Source: Chrysopilus asiliformis
Taxonomy: Eukaryota; Arthropoda; Insecta; Diptera; Rhagionidae
Length of the DNA stretch: 64,000 nucleotides
Reading direction: 5' to 3'
NCBI GenBank assembly: GCA_964034945.1
Contig: OZ035960.1
Span: forward strand, 75,180,585-75,244,584
Below the pieces are notes generated by a model. The model was not told the origin of the DNA and did no database searches. It saw only the letters and a program-made list of their open reading frames with translations. Position numbers and translations under genes: made by a program. Below, in pieces: positions 20,355-30,272 of the stretch. The number at the start of each line of letters is the position of its first letter. The first letter of the stretch is position 1.

Positions 20355-20564
20355 TTATCGACATTTCCAATGGATATCACTTGCTTTATGAGGTAGTGAA
20401 AATAGTGCGTTTGCGTATAAGTTTAGCGCACACAAAACACGAAGAGCAGGCGACATTAAAGTTCGATTGGGCCCCATTTCAGTCATGTGCGGAGTCAATT
20501 TTTCAATTATTTTCACTGCCACTGCCTGTGGAAGCCTATATATTTCTATAAACCTACAAAACAC
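20355..20564 (-). pseudogene. PIF/Harbinger transposase N-terminal fragment
   Basis: The 69-residue minus-strand frame begins MFCRFIEIYRLPQAVAVKII and continues through a Leu-rich helix region ending ALRVLCALNLYANALF. This corresponds to the start of HARBI1-like DDE nucleases (FxxxYRLp...LxpxL...LxaLxfxAtGsf). The catalytic DDE residues lie downstream in intact proteins and are absent here. Sequence further along the minus strand (20310-20200) breaks into stops. Confidence 0.55.
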
Positions 20565-21124
20565 ATAAATTTTAAGTTTTTAAACATACATAAATTACGC
20601 TTTTTTACCTTTCTTCGGGTATCGGAAAAGGATCTGACGCGTCGCGTACATTTCGTCTCATTATTCGCATTTGATTCCTCCTAAAGTAATAATAAACGGG
20701 TACTGCGGAATTCATTGTCTTTGGTAAATTATTAAAAACACTATCTAAAGTTTTTCGCGGTACATTTGTGGCTGTCAAATCGAGATTTTTTGGGTTGCTT
20801 ATTACACTTGCAACTTATAAAATTCACATCGGGTGGGCAAAAAATTCTTCATCGCTGCGGATCGTCAAGAAAATTTCCTAACTTTGAAAAAATTCCCTCT
20901 TTTCGATATGCCACTGGCGATAAGTTTCGATTATGTTCAGAATCGGTGTACTGGTGAAATTTCATAATTCGAATAGACCAATAAGGATAACGAAAATATC
21001 CCTTTTTGAAGTGAAAACTTCTTTAGCGGCGTTGTGAGTGATTTCAAACTCGATGAAACGAAAAAGCGACAGTAAAAAGAGATAGGATATTTTAGCCTGC
21101 GAGAAAATGAGATAGAATACAGAT
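20565..21124. other. Unassigned interval
   Basis: No gene is recognisable. Short open frames (20766-21137) overlap on both strands without domains. A Helitron-A-like scrap occurs near 20965-21000 (AATTCGAATAG..AAGGATAACGAAAATATCC). Confidence 0.35.
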
Positions 21125-21241
21125 GGGTGCCGGTCAATTTATCGTAAACAAGAGTGTTGGGAAGAGGGAAGGGGGAAGGGAAAGGAGGGAAGGGAGAAGT
21201 GTTAGGAGGGAGGAAGTGGAGAGAGGAGGCGATAAATTACT
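21125..21241 (+). mobile_element. Truncated foldback-like element
   Basis: It starts with the same end as the element at 7154 (GGGTGCCGGTCAATTTATCG then TAAACA), followed by a G/A-rich core like that of the full element. It stops near GGCGATAAATTAC, a possible remnant of the right arm. The subrepeat arrays are lost. Confidence 0.65.
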
Positions 21242-21273
21242 GATGTTTCGTCATACATGGCAATGTATACATA

Positions 21274-22270
21274 TCTATATATATAAAAATGGATGTTTTA
21301 TTGTTTGTCTGTCTGTCTGTCTGCCTGAGATTACAAAACTCAAAAACTACTGGACCGATTTTTATGCGGTTTTTTGCAAAATGATCTATGTTGCCAGGAG
21401 CAGGTTTTTAGCTATGTACATTTTCAAAGTTCGAAACGGAAGGTCCTGTAAGGATAATGAAAATATCCTTTTTCCCATTTTTCCCCGGAAAAATTGGCAT
21501 TATGGGTTTTTGGGGTCGCTGATCACGAATCCGGTATTAGATTTTCAAAATTCGAAACGGAAGGGCCTGTAAGGATAATGAAAATATCCTTTTTCCCATT
21601 TCTCCCCGGAAAAATTTGCATTTTAGGGTTTTTGGGGTCGCTGATCACGAATCCGGTATTAGATTTTCAAAATTCGAAACGGAAGGTCCTGTAAGGATAA
21701 ATATCCTTTTTCCCGTTTTTCCTCGGAAAAATCGGCATAAGGGGGTTTTTGGGGTCGCTGATAATGAATCCGGTATTAGATTTTCAAAATTCGAAACGGA
21801 AGGTCCTGCAAGGATAACGCAAATATCCTTTTTCCCGTTTTTCAACGGAAAAATCGGCATAAGGAGGTTTTTGGGGTCGCTGATCACGAATCCGGTGTTG
21901 GAATTTCAAAATTTGAAACGGAAGGTCCTGTAAGGATAACGCAAATATCCTTTTTCCCATTTTTCCCCGGAAAAATTTGCATTTTAGGGTTTTTGGGGTC
22001 ACTGATCACGAATCCGTTATTAGATTTTCAAAATTCGAAACGGAAGGTCCTGTAAGGATAAATATCCTTTTTCCCGTTTTTCCTCGGAAAAATCGGCATA
22101 AGGGGGTTTTTGGGGTCGCTGATAATGAATCCGGTATTAGATTTTCAAAATTCGAAACGGAAGGTCCTGCAAGGATAACGCAAATATCCTTTTTCCCGTT
22201 TTTCAACGGAAAAATCGGCATAAGGGGGTTTTTGGGGTCGCTGATCATGAATCCGGTATTAGATTTTCAA
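21274..22270 (+). mobile_element. Helitron-A with a seven-unit internal array
   Basis: The 5' end is TCTATATATATAAAAATGG with a CTGT microsatellite and the conserved GAGATTACAAAACTC block. From ~21431 to 22265 there are seven tandem units of 117-126 bp, each with CGAAACGGAAGGTCCTG, a small hairpin AAGGATA...TATCCTT, CGGAAAAAT and TTTTTGGGGTCGCTGAT. The last three units repeat the preceding three at a period of ~361 bp (a higher-order repeat). The CTAG 3' end is missing. The many open frames on both strands arise from the repeats. Confidence 0.85.
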
Positions 22271-22448
22271 TAAAAATATAATATGACTTTTGAACTTGGT
22301 ACCAATATTATAATAAATAAACGCTATAACTATCCCACACCTGATACCGCATTCGTCTCATTCTCTCGCTGTTTAGATTTCCTAAGGTTTCACTTCTACC
22401 GCGTGTGCACTGCACACACATGTTTTTTTTCATTTTTTTCGGTTTTTG
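22271..22448. other. Short unassigned spacer
   Basis: AT-rich sequence between Helitron-A pieces. No feature recognised. Confidence 0.3.
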
Positions 22449-22735
22449 CAGACGCCGATCACGAATCTGGTGATGAAATTGCCAACGGAAGCTCCTGTAA
22501 AGATAACCCAAATATCCTTTTTACCATTTTTCCTCGAAAAAAACTGGCAATAAGCGGGTTTCGGAGCCGCTGATCACGAATCTGGTATTAGAATTTTAAA
22601 ATTCGGAACGGGAGGTTCTGAAGGCATAACGATTTTTTCCAATAGTTTTTAAGCTATTTCTGGATTTTTTGTGCAAAAAACTTTTTTAAAAAAAACTTTA
22701 GCCCGCAATGACGAGTATGCAAGCTATACAGCCAT
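22449..22735 (+). mobile_element. Degenerate Helitron-A fragment
   Basis: Two diverged ~120 bp units (GATCACGAATCTGG, GGAAGCTCCTGTAAAG) followed by a TTTTTGTGCAAAAAACTT tail that resembles the 3' region but lacks the GGGTCTGCTAG end. Confidence 0.6.
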
Positions 22736-23433
22736 GTTCAAAAGTGTTAGGCACCATTTCAAAATCAATTTTTTCTGTTTACGTGTATATAATATGATAG
22801 TGAAACTTTATTCAGTAAAATGTTTCTTCCGAACATTTTTTTTGATGATTCGAGCAAAAGCGATGAACAAATACGAAAAAAAACATTAAGATATAACAGC
22901 AATCCACTTGAAATAGTGTTGCTCCATAAATTTGACAATAATTTTCAATTGTTCTCTATTTGTTAGAACCGGCGTATTTTTCTTTTTTTCTTCACTCATT
23001 TTACTAGAAAACTCAATGCTTATAACAATGCTTATTTTTTTAAACATTATTATGAAGAACTTACCCCTTTTAAAGAAACGAGCTGAAAATTTAAAACCAC
23101 AACTGCCGTCTTTCGACACAAGACCTTTCGACAAATATCGGTTGAGAGAAATGTCAGAAACCCTCGATTTTCGAGATAGGCAATCAGGCATTAAATTCGA
23201 GAAACCGAACGAGCCCAAGGGAAATTTTTGGGAAATTTCAAATGCATTATATATTTTTAAGTTTTTCGCATTTTTTTGCTTTATGCGGATAAATTCTTTC
23301 AAGTGTTATGTTACAAAACCCTTTAAATATTTATTTGGGTTTTATAAAAAACCACTAATAACAGAATTTTGTATTATTTTATGTGCGTTTAGTAAAAAAT
23401 TATTACTCTCGACACAACATTTTTTTGTGGTTT
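22736..23433. other. Unassigned interval
   Basis: Opposing frames (22932-23447 plus, 22886-23302 minus) overlap without recognisable domains. A ~38 bp motif around CGAGATAGGCAAT is present at 23175 and again at 23566 near the Gypsy fragment, so part of this may be degraded Gypsy-flanking sequence. Confidence 0.3.
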
Positions 23434-23639
23434 TTAGGTATTTTTAAAAGCCAGCACCCACTTTTTTTCTTTGGAAATGTGAATTTTGCGATATTTATAC
23501 AAAAAAATGTTGTTTCGATTACTCTTAAATTTCGAGAAATTGGTATACAATGTCGAGCACAAAATCGAGATAGGCAATACCAATTCATGGTTTCTCGATC
23601 GTACTAGCGTTTGTTCGAGATTCGCAATATGCCCCCTGG

Positions 23640-23868
23640 TGTTATTACGTGGATTACGCGGAAGGAATGGCCTTCCACATTCTAATTCTGTGATACTGTA
23701 TTTTCTTTGTGCACTGTTTAGCTTGCATGATACATATGCTATTGGTTGTTCTTGTCCTTGCTCATTCGCCTGACATAAGGCACCTACTACGCCCGTGGTA
23801 CTCGCATCGCAGTTAATAAGAAATGGTTTTTTGAAATCTGTATTTATTAAAACTGGAGCGGAAATCAA
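23640..23868 (-). pseudogene. Gypsy RNase H fragment
   Basis: The frame contains PVLINTDFKKPFLINCDAST, then IAYVSCKLNSAQRKYSITEL and EC. This is the N-terminal part of Gypsy RNase H with the first catalytic Asp (CDAST) and the TELE Glu. After EC it departs from the family, where LAVLW would be expected, and reads unrelated residues, so it is truncated. Confidence 0.75.
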
Positions 23869-24160
23869 GTATTTTTTAAAGTTTCGAATACATCGTTGGC
23901 ATCATGGGTCCACTGAAATTTTCCTGCGATCTTTTTTAAACAGTCTATTATGAGAGCAGCAATGTCGGAATAATTTGGGACGAAAAGTCTGTACCACCCA
24001 GTTAGTTCTAGAATTATCCGAACTTGCTTCTGAGATTTCGGTACACAAAATTCTGAGATTGCTGTGACCTTTGAGGGGTCAGTTTTAACCCTCCGCCACC
24101 CACTACAGATGTTTAATATGCTGCATGCAGAAGTGGCTTTTGTTGACGTTAACAGTCAAA

Positions 24161-24560
24161 TTAGCCAAACGAAGGCATTTGGCTATTTCTTTCAGGATGT
24201 GAATATGATATGAAGTTTTGTGCGATCACCAACAAATCATCCAAATAGACAAAGACGTAAGGTCGAAGTTTGGCTAATATAGGTTTCAACACTTTGTCAA
24301 TTAGCCTAACCATACGTGACGGTGCATTGCAGAGGCCAAAAGTCATAACCTTGAAGTGATACAGCTGCCTACCTGGCACTGTAATCGCTGTATATTCTCG
24401 GGATTTCTCCTCGAGCGGTACTTGCCAGAAGGCGGCCTTCAAATATATGCTGGAAATAAATCTTGTCTGCTCAAGACGACCGAGGAGGCCGTCAACATGG
24501 GGAAGGGGTATGCGCCTTAATTGTAACCACGTTGATCAAAGTCTAACTTTACCTGATTTT
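24161..24560 (-). pseudogene. Gypsy reverse transcriptase fragment
   Basis: The continuous part (24442-24161) has KAAFWQVPLEE, TFGLCNAPSRM and the catalytic FVYLDDLLV. Just upstream in shifted frames YPLPHVDGLLGRL is visible. Past YLDD the frame diverges. The Asp pair of the active site remains. Confidence 0.8.
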
Positions 24561-24584
24561 CTCACAATTTTATGCGATGGTATT

Positions 24585-24695
24585 TAAGGTTTAATTTATC
24601 CACCAAATCTAAACATCCCTTTCCTAAGCCACTTACTGTTGCACCGAAATCTAAAATACCAACTGTTCGGGCCAGAGCTCGAGCATAAAAAAGAG
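24585..24695 (-). pseudogene. Gypsy protease fragment
   Basis: The minus-strand translation reads VGILDFGATVSGLGKGCL. The DSGA active site has become DFGA, and the frame opens to RT remnants only after a stop. Low length, but the position and motif fit. Confidence 0.6.
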
Positions 24696-24866
24696 GTGCC
24701 GAATCACCTAATACCAATTATTCAATCTTACAATAATTTATTTCAATAAAACAATTCAGTATATTTTAATTCTAATTATAATTCAAATTTAATAATTTAA
24801 TATCTATGGCTCTTGATGTTTCTGATGTGGTACTCTAATTGCTCCGTCTCTTTGTCGTTTGTGGAA

Positions 24867-25379
24867 TCAATCGCACACGGGATGAGGTTTCTCCGGAACT
24901 ATGTATTCTGTAGTTCCTACTGGTTTGCTGCTAGATATATTCCGTAATCCGTCTATTGCCAATTGCAGAGTATTTTCTGCCGATTGCAGTGTAACGTCTG
25001 ACGACTGCAAAGTATCTGTTGCTAATTGCAGAGTAACTTCTGCCGAATGCAGCGTAGCTTCTGCCGAATGCAACGTGTATGTTGCCGAATGCAGAGTATC
25101 TTCTGCCGGCTGCTGCGTAGCTTCTGCCGAATGCAACGTGTCTGTTGCCGAATGCAGAGTATCTTCTGCCTGATGCAGCGTAGCTTCTGCCGAATGCAAC
25201 GTGTCTGTTGCCGAATGCAGAGTATCTTCTGCCTGCTGCAGCGTAGCTTCTGCCGAATGCAACGTGTCTGTTGCCGAATGCAGAGTATCTTCTGCCTGAT
25301 GCAGCGTAGCTTCTGCCGAATGCAACGTGTCTGTTGCCGAATGCAGAGTATCTTCTGCCTGATGCAGCGTAGCTTCTGC
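24867..25379 (-). CDS. Heptapeptide-repeat ORF on a 21 bp minisatellite
   Basis: Protein of ~152 residues from Met (25325); the frame is open back to a TAG at ~25381. It is built of 7-residue units: HSAEATL, HQAEDTL, HSATDTL. Four triplets of units (63 bp higher-order period) are followed by more diverged single units and a non-repeat tail ending EKPHPVCD. Ala and Leu alternate with 3-4 spacing, as in a coiled coil. The plus strand is also open (25026-25409), which follows from the 21 bp period. It lies between Gypsy gag and protease in the same orientation, but no gag homology is seen. It could be a real repetitive protein segment or only a satellite; I cannot decide. Confidence 0.4.
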   Translation of the reverse strand, partial: AEATLHQAEDTLHSATDTLHSAEATLHQAEDTLHSATDTLHSAEATLQQAEDTLHSATDTLHSAEATLHQAEDTLHSATDTLHSAEATQQPAEDTLHSATYTLHSAEATLHSAEVTLQLATDTLQSSDVTLQSAENTLQLAIDGLRNISSSKPVGTTEYIVPEKPHPVCD

Positions 25380-25399
25380 CTATTGACTTCTAAGTTTCT

Positions 25400-25768
25400 T
25401 CCTAAATAGGATATGAATTAGGATTTGTTAGTTTGTTAAATGATGTGGTTGGATCGAGAGATGAAACCGAAGTGATTTCTGCTTGGTACAGCAGGGCTAT
25501 TTATATGAACCGAAATAGCGGTAATCTTCACTCCAATTTACATTAATTTGTCTAGTAATGTATTTTGTTCGTGTTTATTAACCATACTTTAAAAGTATTG
25601 ATGGAAAGGGATGGTGTAAATAAACACTCTGTAAAAGCGAACGATCTAAATATAGCCTTGTGATCGAACTACATTGGTGATGTAGTGGAAGTGTAGTGAT
25701 CGCCAGCTGGAGACGACAAGTGTATTGGAGATGTAGTGGAAACCAGCTGGAGACGTCGAGTGTAATGG
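25400..25768. repeat. Non-coding interval with ~60 bp imperfect repeats
   Basis: GTGGAAACCAGCTGGAGACG-like units occur at ~25680-25760 (two to three copies) and again at 27475-27510, split by the element at 25769. GGGCTATTTATATGAACC (25495-25512) resembles a TATA region. This may be the 5' region or LTR of the surrounding Gypsy, but I cannot show it. Confidence 0.4.
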
Positions 25769-27471
25769 CATAGAAAAATATACTTAAATAGAACTTTTGC
25801 TCAGAACTAAATTCTTGAAATATTTCCCCTAAAATGAGGGGAAAGTCGCGCTATCTCTTCTTTGCAGCGCGAGCAACGGCCTCTCGCTTCGCATTTGAGA
25901 GGGAATGAGAAAATATATGTCATGTTTATAAATGTTGAGAACCAATATTGCCAGATATATATTAATGTTTAGTACAAGGAAAAAAATATTTTTGCAATCC
26001 GTAAATGAAGTAAATGTTTTCAGACTTTTTATTTATAAATAGTGTTAACATAACGAAATTTAGTTAAACCCTTCAATACACTTTTGTTTGTAACTATTTT
26101 TTCCATCCAAACCCCTGTACAAATAGTTTAAAAAACGCTGGTTTTCAGTTAAAATGAAGAGCATTATAGAGAATTTTCAACTTCTCTATAATGCTCTTTG
26201 CAAGAGTGGACAAGAAATATTAACGTTTGGTTATTTTTTGTCCATGATTTGTGTTTTGTTAAGTTGAATAAGAGCGAAAATAAAATGTTTTCTGCTCAAG
26301 TCATACTTTATTTAATATTATCCTAATGCTACATTTACACGAATGACAAATTTGTCATTTTTTTCTTGTCATTATGTTAATTCCCATGTAAATGGCATAA
26401 TTTTTGTAATTTTTTCTGTCAGAAAATGTCAATCTCTCATAAAAGAATGAACTTGTCCATTCTTTTATGCCAGATTGTCATTCGTGCCAACGCAATATTA
26501 GTTATGACAAAAGTTGAATACTAAAGTTGTCATAACTAATATTGCGTTTGCACGAATGGCAATCTGGCATAAAAGAATGGACAAGTTCATTCTTTTATAA
26601 GAGATTGACATTTTCTGACAGAAAAAATTACAAAAATTATGCCATTTACACGGGAATTAACATAATGACAAGAAAAAAATGACAAATTTGTCATTCGTGT
26701 AAATGTAGCATAACAATGAAATTAGTTTGCAGAAGGGTAATAGGAGTTTAGTTTCAGTTATTTTTTTTAGGTACGCCATTTTGAAGGTATAAAAGGAGTA
26801 TAACAAATGTTAGGTTGTATTTTAGAATAGGGTATACAAAATCATCCATAAATTTTAAATTTGGCGCTATTTTTAGTTTAAGTACAAATAAAAGTTATAT
26901 GGCAATACCATCTATTTGACAGTTCTCGTGTTTATAATTGAAGCCAGTTTTCACGTTTCGGTTTTCATCGAATTTTGTTTAATTTACTGACTTAATTCGC
27001 CTTATACTTGCCTTATATGTTCTGGTACAAATGACAAAGGGGGTCGGGTGTAAGAGAAAATGTCAAATAGAAATTTCAGGGATGTGTAAAGTTTTAGTAC
27101 ACGCATGCATTTGCATTTTAGTACAACAAAACAATTTAAGTGCAATTTTTCCATTGTAATTCAATTTTTTCCCATTAAGAATCTTTAGTAAAATTCCTTT
27201 CACTATAAACATGACTAAAAAAAACACTAAACAGTTAAAACCATACTAAAAAATTTTGTTTTGCTCCATACTTTAGAGAAATTTTTAACGTTTAGAATAT
27301 AGCTGACTAACCCTGATTGCTTGCTTTTAGCACAATTTTTAATGCTTCCTATCTGATGAATGTGGTAAAGAGAGAAAGTATATAAAATTCCTAAGTTCAT
27401 CCCGCTTCCTCTTACACTGGTATATGGAAAACCCCTGAAGCGACAGTTCTATTTAAGTATATTTTTCTATG
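25769..27471. mobile_element. 1.7 kb terminal-inverted-repeat element, unclassified
   Basis: The first and last ~27 bp are perfect inverted repeats (CATAGAAAAATATACTTAAA then TAGAACT). Both sides carry the 7 bp GTAATGG (25762-25768 and 27472-27478), a candidate target duplication. The flanks are themselves repetitive, so the duplication could be coincidental. There is no transposase ORF. Terminal CA and a 7-8 bp duplication would suit P-type or hAT-type elements, but the family is open. It contains a 17 bp-stem hairpin (26157-26198) and the palindromic MITE at 26337. Confidence 0.7.
26337..26710. mobile_element. Palindromic MITE, copy 1 (TAA target, Harbinger-like)
   Basis: 374 bp that is almost one perfect inverted repeat around ~26523: it begins TGCTACATTTACACGAATGA and ends with its complement. 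Flanked by TAA on both sides (26334-26336 and 26711-26713). The sister copy at 51080 is flanked by TTA. A 3 bp TWA duplication is the PIF/Harbinger preference. It does not encode a protein. Confidence 0.8.
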
Positions 27472-27478
27472 GTAATGG

Positions 27479-27875
27479 AAACCAGTTGGAGACGTCAAGT
27501 GTAATGAAAGTTTGCAATGTTTTGATCATTGCTGTTGATTAAAATTGTAGTTTGTGTTGGGAACATGAAATCTGAGTCGGAGTGAACGAGCAAAGGGGAG
27601 GACGAGACAAGTCCCTTTGGTTTTGGCAGCTCGTTCCCTCTCGGGCGGCTGCCCTATGGCTGATTCAGGTTTTATGTTTTGCTGTTTCTTTTATAGGTGG
27701 GCTGTGGAGTGTCGATTTGATTATTTGTTTGTTGCGGCGTCATCATGTTGAAGTGTTTGCATGTTGAGGCGTCAACACCAACTAACTTGAGCTGATTTAT
27801 AGTAATTTAGGTGTATGGTATTTATATCTCCATCTATAGAAATGATCGAGGATACAGTTGCTTCATGTTTGGTTT
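27479..27875. other. Non-coding interval
   Basis: Contains the second half of the GGAAACCAG..GGAGACGTC repeat and a GC-richer stretch (27575-27680). No gene recognised; probably part of the Gypsy remnant or its target. Confidence 0.3.
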
Positions 27876-28285
27876 TCATATATTAGTATGTTGTCGAAGC
27901 CGTGTGGTTGAGCCGATTTTTCGTTTAGAAATGGGTAGTTCCGACACTCCAAAAATTTTCTCGCGAGCCTGAGCAAATTCTAACATCGTTTGATCTAAAA
28001 ATTTTATCTTTGGATGATATGGTTTTTGAGAGACAAGATTAGGTTGAGCTTTAGGCCGAGTCAAGAGTGATATAAGGCTGTCAAGATTTATAGATGAATC
28101 TACTCCGGTTTTTGTTGACGAGAGCGATGATTCCTGGACTTCATCTCGCTCCGGTCCGTGTTTTCCGGGCTACATTTAGGACAGTCTAGCTTTACGACTC
28201 ACTTGGCACCATATCAGGAAATGTGACTGTTCAATTCTGGGCAATCAATATAGCCATGACCAAGTTGGTCGCAATTCCAACACTT
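27876..28285 (-). pseudogene. Gypsy gag C-terminus with zinc knuckle
   Basis: On the minus strand CWNCDQLGHGYIDC (28285-28243) is a clean Cys-x2-Cys-x4-His-x4-Cys knuckle. The second, CPKCSPEN (~28185-28160), retains two cysteines. The frame is interrupted between them. Further on, a 62-residue open piece (28064-27876) contains TMLEFAQAREKIF, of unclear identity, possibly the gag-pol junction. Confidence 0.65.
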
Positions 28286-28531
28286 TCATGTACTTCTCGG
28301 ATTTGAAGTTCTCAAATATGAATTACGTAATTAAGCATCAATGTTTTTCATTAAAATGTCAATTAATTCCATATCAGGAAGAGAGGATTTCATCGTTAAG
28401 CGATTCATCGTCAAGAAGCCGCCAAGAAATCATCAATTGATTCTCGCGGTTGATGTTTTCGAGACATCATGGCTCGAACAATCTCGTGTGGTCTGTATCT
28501 AAGCGTCTAAGTTGATTTAGAACGTCAGATT

Positions 28532-28900
28532 TTATTTTAGACCAATCTGGCCTATGGTTGTTACGGAGATAATGCCAATCCACAAATCGGCTCGACCAGT
28601 AAGAAATCGGTGGAAATTTTTTGCTAGATTTTCGTGTGATATGCCTTTAACCTCGCATAGTAATTCTACGCGGAAAATGAGGTCGTTTGCAGAGATGCCT
28701 GTCGGAGAACCATCGAACTTAACATGCCATGTAGACATCGGATGTTGGAAGCGAATATATTCGGGGCATCTATTGAGTGACATGTTATGTTGAGGAGGGG
28801 GTCGAATAAAATTATCCTGATAAGTTGATCGTTGAAAATGCTTTGGGTTGTCAACATTTTTTTCTCGTAAAGAATCAAAAGAGAAGGCAAATAATTTCAA
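28532..28900 (-). pseudogene. Gypsy gag (capsid region) fragment
   Basis: The 122-residue frame contains STWHVKFDGSPTGISANDLI, then FRVELLCEVKG, then GRADLWIG. This is the conserved retrotransposon gag pattern (W-x-L-x-F-D-G-s...F-l...v). Roughly a third of the usual capsid length is present before the frame ends. The zinc knuckle follows ~250 bp downstream on the same strand. Confidence 0.7.
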
Positions 28901-29043
28901 GTTTTCAAAAAATTATAAATATCAAAAATGACAATGAAGTTTTATGATTACACTTATTGGTTAATTACAATTAACTAACTGGATGTGCAGAAAAAAACTC
29001 AACTTCAAATTAAAGAAGTTTTAAATCTAAAAGGCTCTAGGTA

Positions 29044-29886
29044 TCTATATATATAAAAATTTGTTGGTTGGTTTGTTGGTTTGAGATTACAAAACTCAAG
29101 AACTACTGGACCGATTTTTACGCGTTTTTTGCAAAATGATCTGCGTTGCCAGGAGCAGGTTTTTAGCTATGTAGATTTTCAAAATTCGAAATGAAAGGAT
29201 AAATATCCTTTTTTCCATTTTGCCCCGGAAAAATTAGCATTATAGGGTATTTGGGGTCGCTAATTAAGAATCTGGTTTTGGAATTTCAAAATTCGGAACA
29301 GAAGGTCCTGTAAGGTAACGCAAATATCCTTTTTCCCATTTTTCTCCGGAGAAATTGGCATTATGGGGTTTTTGGGGTCGTTGATCACGAATTCGGTATT
29401 AGATTTTCAAAATTCGAAACGAAAGGTCCTGTAAGGATAAATATTCATTTTCCCCGTTTTTCCTCGGAAAAATCGGAATAACGGGTTTTTGGGGTCGCTG
29501 ATCACGAATCCGGTATTAGATTTTCAAAATTCGAAACGGAAGGTCCTGTACGGATAACGCAACATCCTTTTTCCAGTTTTTCCTGGAAAAAATCGGCATT
29601 AGGGGGTTTTTGGGCTCGCTGATCGCGAATCCGGTGTTCGATTTTTCAAATGCTAAACGGAAGGTCCGATAAGGATAACGGAAATGTCCTTTCTCCAATT
29701 TTTCTCGCAGGCTTTGGGAGGTTTTCAGGGTTGCTTATCACGAAACTGGAGTTGGAATTTCAAAATTTGAAACGGAAGGTCCTGTAAGAATAACATTTTT
29801 CCTAAAACTTTTTAAGTTATTTATGGTTTTTTGGCATTCTAAAATTTATACAAAAAACTTTTAGCTGCCAACGAAGGGTCTGCTAG
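29044..29886 (+). mobile_element. Helitron-A, complete non-autonomous copy
   Basis: Starts TCTATATATATAAAAATTTG after an A and ends GAAGGGTCTGCTAG before a T. These are the 5'-TC and CTAG-3' expected of a Helitron at an A/T target. It has a TTGG/GTTT microsatellite in place of CTGT, the GAGATTACAAAACTC block, and five ~120 bp internal units. No gene. This is the best full-length reference for the family in the window (843 bp). Confidence 0.85.
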
Positions 29887-30270
29887 TATTTAACTAAAAC
29901 TAACCCAGCCTATTTAACTAAAACTAACCCAATTTTCTCTTCAAACAATATCATACAAAACATGAGGGGAATGCCTCCTGGAAAACGTCGGTACCATCAC
30001 TTAGATTTGAACGAGCTACTGCCACAAAACTTAAGAAAAAAATTACAAATGTTTTAAAAATGCTTTATGTTCGATAATTAACTTGTGAGGTATCATATAA
30101 GTAAATTACTTTATCTAGATAGTCTGTCACTTACCGATTAAACGCGGCAAATAAAATTAGTAACCATCAATCGAAATATACACTGAAATGGTTCAGTTAT
30201 GTATCGACCACCAGCAATGAAAATTGCCATCAAAGTTTTAATTTCGAATTCTCTTTTTTTTTAATTTAAG
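29887..30270. other. Non-coding interval
   Basis: A 22 bp motif, TATTTAACTAAAACTAACCC, is present twice at 29887-29930. Nothing else recognised. Confidence 0.35.
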
Positions 30271-30272
30271 TA

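Larger units (their letters stand above)
23600..28900 (-). mobile_element. Decayed Gypsy retrotransposon with insertions
   Basis: On the minus strand the order is gag (28900-28150), protease (~24690), RT (24560-24160), RNase H (23868-23650), which is the Gypsy order. Protease runs into RT within ~50 bp, so the connecting part is deleted. Between gag and protease lie unrelated insertions, including a 1.7 kb inverted-repeat element. Integrase and clear LTRs were not found. Confidence 0.75.

Noticed and set aside
21431..22270. Multiple 60-105 residue ORFs on both strands
   Set aside because: All follow the ~120 bp Helitron-A unit; similar frames recur wherever the unit does.
22886..23447. Overlapping 138 and 171 residue ORFs on opposite strands
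   Set aside because: No recognised motif; biased AT-rich composition; no support for either.
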